Assembly (NCBI GenBank): GCA_933228675.1
Contig: OW121743.1
Coordinates: forward strand, 62,193,118 to 62,257,117
Source: Stomorhina lunata
Taxonomy: Eukaryota; Arthropoda; Insecta; Diptera; Rhiniidae
DNA: 64,000 bases
Reading direction: 5' to 3'
Shown in pieces: positions 58,640-64,000 of the stretch. Each line of letters opens with the position of its first letter. The stretch's first letter is position 1. A program made the position numbers and the translations under genes. The notes below the pieces were generated by a model. It saw only the letters and a program-made list of their open reading frames with translations. It did not search any database and had not been told where the DNA came from.

Positions 58640-58943
58640 CACGATGTCTGTTGACTTCACAGCCTCTACTCAAGAATTAAAAACTAGTTTCACATTCGAT
58701 ATTCCTACGAAGTTCATTAATCGTCGCTGGCTCGTTGGCATAGATTGTGGACTTGACGTAGCCCCACATGAAATAGTATAACGGCGTCAAATCGCACGAC
58801 CGAGGCGGCCAATCAACTGGACCATTTCGTGAGATAACACGTTCTCCAAACTTGGTCTTCAATAAATTTATTGTGACATTCGATATGTGGCTTGTGTCGC
58901 CGTCCTATTGGAACCACCAAGTCTATATCATCCAATTTGTCCC
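58640..58943 (-). pseudogene. Mariner/Tc1-superfamily transposase, C-terminal remnant
   Basis: Read on the - strand from about 58912, a frame gives WFQ*DGDTSHISNV, then TINLLKTKFGERVIS, then NGPVDWPPRSCDLTPL and YYFMWGYVKS, ending at a stop in 58677. This matches the C-terminal catalytic core of IS630/Tc1/mariner transposases: the QDG motif carries the second catalytic Asp, and PPRSCDLTPL leads into the third. About 41 residues separate them, the spacing of the DD41D group. Damage: an in-frame TAG in the QDG motif, another stop just upstream (TAG at about 58924), and Tyr where the third catalytic Asp is expected. Downstream, traces of SRG..VN then DIVIL in a shifted frame may be the usual C-terminus. 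The first two-thirds are missing. Inactive fossil. Confidence 0.85.
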
Positions 58944-59965
58944 AAAAATATGAAAGCTATGGTCAAAAATGGATCGATTTCTATAAAATTTAACATATTG
59001 ACTGAAAGTTGCATAAAACTTCTCTGTTCTAAATTTAGTAGTCATAGATTTTACAATTTTTTTTCAATTTATCAGCATAAATGTGATTCCCGGGGCAGGG
59101 CTATATGGGATCTCTAACTAAATGTAAACCAATTTTACCCATTTTCACCACACAATTTCTATAAAACATCAAAAATACTTTTGCTAAATTTTGTCTCTCT
59201 AGCTCTTCTAGTTAAGGAGCTATTACACTTTTATCTGAGGGAAAGACGGACATAAACCCCCTTTTCTTTTTGTATTTTTGTGTTTCCGTAAGTTTTTTAT
59301 ATGAGAGCTATGGTCAAATAGTAACCGATTGTAACAAAACTTTGCACATTGGCTGGCATTCATATAAAACTTCCTGTTGTAAAATTTTGTTGCTGTAACC
59401 CTTTTCGTTAAGGCGCTATTGCGCTTTTATCTGACGGAAAGACGGACATAAACCCCTTTTTCTTTTTGTATTTTTGTGTTTCCGTAAGTTTTTTATATGG
59501 GAACTATTGTCAAATGGTGACCGATTGTGACAAAATTTTGCACACTGGTTGGCATTGACATAAGACCTCTTCGTGCTTAATTTAGTGGTTATAGTGTTAT
59601 AGTGTTAGATTTATTGGCATTTAAGTGTATTTCAGGTGAAATTTTGGCTTTTTCCGTAAGTTTTTTGTATGGAAGCTATGACTAAATGTGAACCGATTTT
59701 GATGAAATTTTATATGCTACCTAGGTCTTATGCAAAACTTCTATATATCAAATTTTATTATCATAGCTATTATAGTTTGTTATTTATTAGCAAATAAGCG
59801 ATTAGCGTAGGCGAGGTTATACGGGAGCTATGGTCAAATGTTAACCGATTTTGCCCAATTTTAATACCAACATTTTCTGAGAGATCAAGAATGTTTTTAC
59901 TAAGTGAGCTAGCTCTTTTCGTTTAGGCGTTATCGTGATTTAAACAGACAGTCAGACAGACAGAC

Positions 59966-60010
<45 letters not shown>

Positions 60011-60031
60011 CAGACAGACAGACAGACAGCC

Positions 60032-60104
<73 letters not shown>

Positions 60105-60292
60105 TAAGGATTCAGAATATATATCGTTTTTGATTTTTGAGCCAATATTAAGGAAATTACAAACGGAATGACAATCCCCATATACCCCCCATTCTTTTTG
60201 ATGATGGGTATAATAAAAATACATTTGACCTCAGTAGTGAAATATATCATATGGTCGGTCTTGACCGGCTATAGCACTTTCTTACTTGTTTA
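58944..60292 (-). mobile_element. Family A dispersed element, copy 5, with internal duplication
   Basis: The right boundary carries, on the + strand, a hairpin CGGTC-TT-GACCG at about 60256-60267, then CTATAGCACTTTCTTACTTGTTT. Inside this edge lies TTGATGATGGGTATA, mirror of the TATACCCACCATC start of copy 1. The interior repeats 'GTTTTTTATATGGGA.CTAT.GTCAAATGGT.ACCGAT' and contains a tandem duplication of about 196 bp (GAAAGACGGACATAAACCCC at 59241 and 59437). Close match to copy 2. The left edge abuts the transposase remnant directly, but nothing shows that the transposase mobilised this family. Confidence 0.82.
59941..60105. repeat. (CAGA)n microsatellite inside family A copy 5
   Basis: About 40 nearly perfect CAGA/GACA units with a few CAGT, CAGATAGA and CAGCCAGA interruptions. 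It lies at the same position in the element as the short GACA run of copy 2. The Cys-Leu-Ser-Val peptides read on the - strand are artefacts. Confidence 0.96.
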
Positions 60293-62714
60293 ATTGAAGA
60301 AATCTGCTACAAATTATACTAAGTATTAAAGTTTTCGTTAATAGAACAAATTAATTTCTTTCAGTGTATTTACAAGTATTGGCTGCCTAATGAAGGAATG
60401 CTTAAATGTATTTAAATTTTCTTTTAAATTAGATAATTTTCTTCTCATTCTGGACTAAAATGAAAAACGACTTAAGGGCCAATTTAAATTTTTCTAACGT
60501 CTGCCCCCGAGAAACTTGAAAAATTTTCGATTTTCAAAATTTATTACAAATAATTTATCAAAGTGTTGGGTAATCTTTAGATTTTCACGCTCACAAACGC
60601 AAACGTTATAAATTCATTTCGTTTTGGCATATTTGTCTATGTTTTATTACTAATTGGTGATTATGAGCGGAAATTCCGAAAATAAAATGTTTAAAATAAT
60701 AATTTATAAGAATAAAGAAAGAAAGGCGGTGGAGGGGGAGTAGGGGGAGGAGGTGGGTAAGGAGTATGGTTAGAGGGTGTAGTTTGTAGGCTGTTTGACT
60801 GAGAGGGTTTTGAAAAGTAAATGGCCAGTAAAAAGTGTTTAAAATGATGGAATGATTTTTTGTACGGAAATTTTCACAAAATGCCTCAAGTTTTTTATTA
60901 AGTGACTTTAAGATTTATTAGCCCCAGGGAGTGGGTGGTGATGGGTTTGATATAAGAAATACATATATAGTGAAATTTTTCAAAATAATGAAATTTTTGT
61001 TTACAAAATTTCAAGATTAATTTAAATTTTCTATCACTTGAATAAGTTTATAACCTTTTTTTGCTAAGAAAAAAAGAATTAAGTACTAAATAGTTTCCAA
61101 CACGCATAATAAAGATTTTTATTTTACAAAAATTATAAAAAAAAAATTTTATGTTATTTTCAACAATAATTTTGAGTTTTTTTTTTTAATATTTGGCTAC
61201 TACAACTAAAAGATATCGTTATTATAAATAAATTTCGTTCTATTTCGGTATTCCTCTATATCTGTATCATTATTGTCTATAACACGCAAATAAGTGATTT
61301 ATAATTTTTTTCTTATATTCCATCTCTCCCATTTAAGCATTTTATTGCAAAAATAATGTTGAAAAAAGAAAGAAAAAAAATTTGTTCAAAATTTATCTTT
61401 TACAATATAATTTTTATTTAATATCATTTTAATGTTATTTTTTTCCCACTTACTTTCGTTTTGTTAAACTCTAAGTACTTCTACAATATAACTAATGTAC
61501 GAGTAATATCTGTTTCTGTATCTCGTTTTCTGTAAAATTCAGATAAATACATTACAGAGCCATGAAACCCTAAAAATGACCTCAATTTGTATGTTTTCTA
61601 TAACAAAACTATTTCGAATAAATTTTGGTATTTGTTTAGCCATTATTTAATGTTTTAAAACATTATCATTATACGGAAGAAGAAGAAAAAGATAACTGCA
61701 GAAAATAAACATTTTTTTTGTTGCTAAAGAAAATAAATTACAAAATTTTTGTTTTTATTTTCCAGTATTTTTGCTATTATTGTTGTATTTTTGTCGTTAT
61801 GAATTGGCAACTTCCAAAAACTGGGAGAAAAAAAAACATAACCTAAATTTAAAATTAAGTATTAAAAGTTATAGAGGCGTTAAAGGGCGTCTATTTTGTT
61901 ATAAAAAAAGAATTGTTTGAGGTTTCAAGGAGCTTTAAGAAACAAGGAAATATATAAACAGTTTTTAAAGATTTAAATTTGAATGAATTTAAATTTGTAT
62001 GAAAACATCAATTGAAAAAGTTTATTACAATTTTTTGCCGAATTTTAAAAGGATTTAAGTTTTTGTTAAAATGCAGTCACGGGCAAACAATTCTTTGATA
62101 TCACAAGTTTTGTGAAAATAAAAACATATTAATCGAATATAACCACTATTTCACAAGACTCTATAATATAAAGATGTTGCACTTCCATACATTGATTTGC
62201 CGTATGATCGTTTTGAAAGATCCCACATAAAAGACAGTCTACCACTTTTACTCTAATACGATTATCCAATGAAAGAAAGCTAAGGCTTACACACACGTGC
62301 TCATGAAATGTATGTTTGGTTGTGCGTTTCTTTCTTTTTTTCTACTGTTTACTATCTACAGGCATAGGCTGCCCATACCACTAGAAGCCGACGACTTTTT
62401 ATAATATTCGTAAATATCACGATCATTAATGAAACTCGTGAAAATGAGTATTAAAAGCATTTTGGTTGAATTTGGATAAAAGCAATAGTCGATTGGTGCC
62501 GCTTTGTTAAAGAAAATACAAAAACAAAATACACAAGCAACAAAATTAAAATCTAATTTATAACAACAAAATATATCTTTCGAGAGAACAAAAAAAATAT
62601 AGTCCTGAACATTGTTGCCACGTCACTATTATTTTTGAAAGCATTGTTCGAAATAAATGTAACCGAATTGGAAATATTTTTCAAAACAGAAATAAATACT
62701 AATTCTCAGAAAAT
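60293..62714. other. Spacer with one G-rich tract
   Basis: Mostly A+T-rich unique sequence. A G-rich tract lies at 60724-60778 (see next entry). A polypyrimidine run followed by TACTATCTACAG at about 62325-62360 resembles a 3' splice site, but the following sequence shows no coding frame. No gene or element end recognised. Confidence 0.4.
60724..60778 (+). other. G-rich tract, possible G-quadruplex
   Basis: Two GGGGG runs (60734-60738 and 60743-60747), GGG at 60755-60757 and at 60775-60777, plus several GG pairs between. A two-tetrad quadruplex is easily written; a three-tetrad one needs a loop of about 17 bases. It stands out against strongly A+T-rich surroundings. No promoter or gene is recognised next to it. 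Confidence 0.6.
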
Positions 62715-62870
62715 CTCTAGAAAATTTTTCAATTAAAATTATTTTCTATAGAAAATTTTTCAATTAAAATATTTTTCTGTGAAAATTTTCAATAAAAATA
62801 TTATTCAATAGCAAAGTTTTCTGTAGAAAATGTTCGATAAATATATATTTATATAGCAAAACTTTTTTTA
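62715..62870. repeat. Small degenerate CTATAG-type repeat patch
   Basis: A few diverged units (TTTTTCAATTAAAATATTTT with CTATAGAAAA or CTGTGAAAA), spaced about 30 bp. It precedes the main array at 63.1 kb and probably belongs to its decayed edge, interrupted by a unique stretch at 62880-63085. Confidence 0.7.
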
Positions 62871-63000
62871 AAAAAAAGTTCTTAAAAAAAACATAAATTA
62901 TTATATTATTAAAAAAGACAATTTTTTGCATTTGATCTCTATCTATTACATTTATTCATTAATGTAACTGACAATTTATTGATAAAAGCCAAAAAAAATT

Positions 63001-63064
63001 GTTGTGGAGACAACCAATTCCTCGATGCATTTCGATGGTTGATTCGGCCATCTCTTCAGGAGAG
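63001..63064 (-). other. Conserved-looking CTGAAGA-stem-GAAA motif within array edge
   Basis: On the - strand: CTGAAGA, then GATGG-CCGAATCAA-CCATC (a 5-bp stem), then GAAATGCATCGAGG and AATTGGTTGTC. CTGANGA, a hairpin, then GAAA is the order of the hammerhead ribozyme core, and such motifs are known from Penelope-like and other retroelements. Stem I does not pair well here and stem III is poor, so I call it only a hammerhead-like motif or a retroelement fragment. Confidence 0.35.
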
Positions 63065-63084
63065 TTTTCCTACTTTTTTGGTAA

Positions 63085-64000
63085 AAAAAAAAAATTATAG
63101 AAGAATTTTTGATAAAAAAAATTTTCTATCGAAAAGTTTTTTATAAAAAAAATTTTCTATCGAAAATTTGTTTCAAAAAATTTCTATAGAAAAATTTTTG
63201 ATAAAAACATTTTTTGCAGAAAAATTTTTGATAAAAAAATTCTATAGAAAATTTTTTGATAAAAATGTCCTATAGAAAAGTTTTTATTAAAATATTTTCT
63301 ATAGAAAAATTTTTGATAAAAAAAATTTCCTATAGAAAAAATTTTCTATAGAAAAATTTTTGACAAAAAATTTTCTATAAAAAAGTTTTTGATAAAATAA
63401 TTTTCTATAAAAAATTTTTTTATAAACAAATTGTCTATAGAAAAATTTTTGATAAACAAATTTTCTATAGAAAAATTTTTGATAAAAAAATTTTTTGTAA
63501 AAAATTTTTTAATAAAAAAATTTTCTATGGAAAATTTTTGATAAAAAATTTTTGAAAAAAACTTTATAGAAACATTTTTGATAAAAAAAAATTTTTATAG
63601 AAAAATTTTTGTTAACAAAATTTTTGATAAACAAATTTTGTGTAGAAAAATTTTTGATAAAAAAATTTTCTATAGAAAACTTTTTAATAAAAAAGTTTCC
63701 AATAGAAAAATTTTAATAAAAAAAATTTTCTATATAAAAATTTTTGATAAAAAAATTTTACTGTAGAAAAATTTTTAATAAAAAAATTTTTTATAGAAAA
63801 ACTTTTTAAAAAAAAGTTCTACGGAAAATTTTTTGATAAAAAAATTTTCTATAAAATACTTTTAATAACAAAATTTTCTATAGAAAAACTTTTGATGAAA
63901 AAAAAATTCTATAGGAAAATTTTTGGGTAAAAAAGTTTTCTACAGAAAAATGTTTGATAAAAAAATTTTTAATAGAAAATTTTCTATAGAAAAATTTTTG
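63085..64000. repeat. 30-bp tandem array, GATAAAA + CTATAG, cut by window end
   Basis: About 30 units of 30 bp (GATAAA at 63451 and 63481). Halves: TTTTTGATAAAAAAA and TTTTCTATAGAAAAA. Moderately diverged; it runs off the right edge of the window. Because 30 is a multiple of three, one frame stays open for about 60 codons (63578-63766), which is a repeat artefact. Confidence 0.94.

Noticed and set aside
59923..60250. Open frames with Cys-Leu-Ser-Val repeats on - strand (also at 3838-4041)
   Set aside because: These are readings of the CAGA/TGTC microsatellite in family A elements, not proteins.
62320..62400. Polypyrimidine tract plus CTACAG as an internal exon start
   Set aside because: No coding frame follows and no matching donor is evident; T-rich runs ending in CAG are frequent by chance here.

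Overview
This window looks like non-coding DNA from a large, very A+T-rich animal genome, most probably a dipteran and perhaps a calyptrate fly such as a blowfly or house-fly relative. The clues are a decayed insect-type mariner/Tc1-superfamily transposase, tRNA-derived SINEs with internal Pol III boxes, a fly-style Inr+DPE core promoter with GAGA runs upstream, and dispersed elements ending in TCTTACTTGTT, which I associate with calyptrate flies from memory (not searched). I find no convincing intact protein gene, no rRNA, no functional tRNA and no prokaryotic feature. It is intergenic sequence or the inside of a very large intron.

Roughly a third of the window is short tandem arrays with a unit of 28-32 bp, most often 31 bp. 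They lie at 0-1.8, 17.5-18.2, 20.8-21.9, 24.0-26.2, 27.5-29.0, 30.3-32.6, 37.3-39.5, 40.6-43.0, 44.3-45.2, 45.8-47.1, 51.3-52.8, 53.8-56.8 and 62.7-64.0 kb. Most share one half-unit, the palindrome TTTTCTATAGAAAA. The second half-unit differs between arrays (GATATC; TATCA-TCAG-TGATA; ATAATG; TATCAAAA; GATAAAA). The 24-32 kb arrays use another dyad, GAAATTTTT-C-AAAAATTTC, and occur in both orientations, including a head-to-head junction near 30.88 kb. I regard this modular family as the main novelty here.

Between the arrays lie mobile-element remains. At 3.76-6.92 kb a dispersed element ('family A') holds a 133-bp MITE with a 7-bp target duplication, a tRNA-derived SINE split by a second MITE, and a third MITE. 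More family A copies are at 16.3-17.1, 45.15-45.83, 48.05-49.05 and 58.94-60.29 kb. At 8.83-11.63 kb an element with inverted ends is filled with units of about 310 bp that carry alternating inverted motifs. Longer-unit diverged repeats occur at 12.3-12.8 (about 94 bp), 14.4-14.7 (39 bp), 19.2-20.6 (about 330 bp), 33.8-34.4 (about 115 bp), 34.5-35.9 and 49.9-51.0 kb. A mariner-like transposase pseudogene is at 58.64-58.94 kb.

The best evidence of host-gene activity is a TATA-less core promoter at about 8.18 kb (+ strand), with an Inr and a correctly spaced DPE inside a GC-rich island. A weaker candidate is a leader exon on the - strand at 53.1-53.4 kb. The rest is A+T-rich spacer in which I recognise no function. 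Array and family A edges show repeated shared flanks, so the arrays appear to have spread together with neighbouring sequence rather than arising independently.
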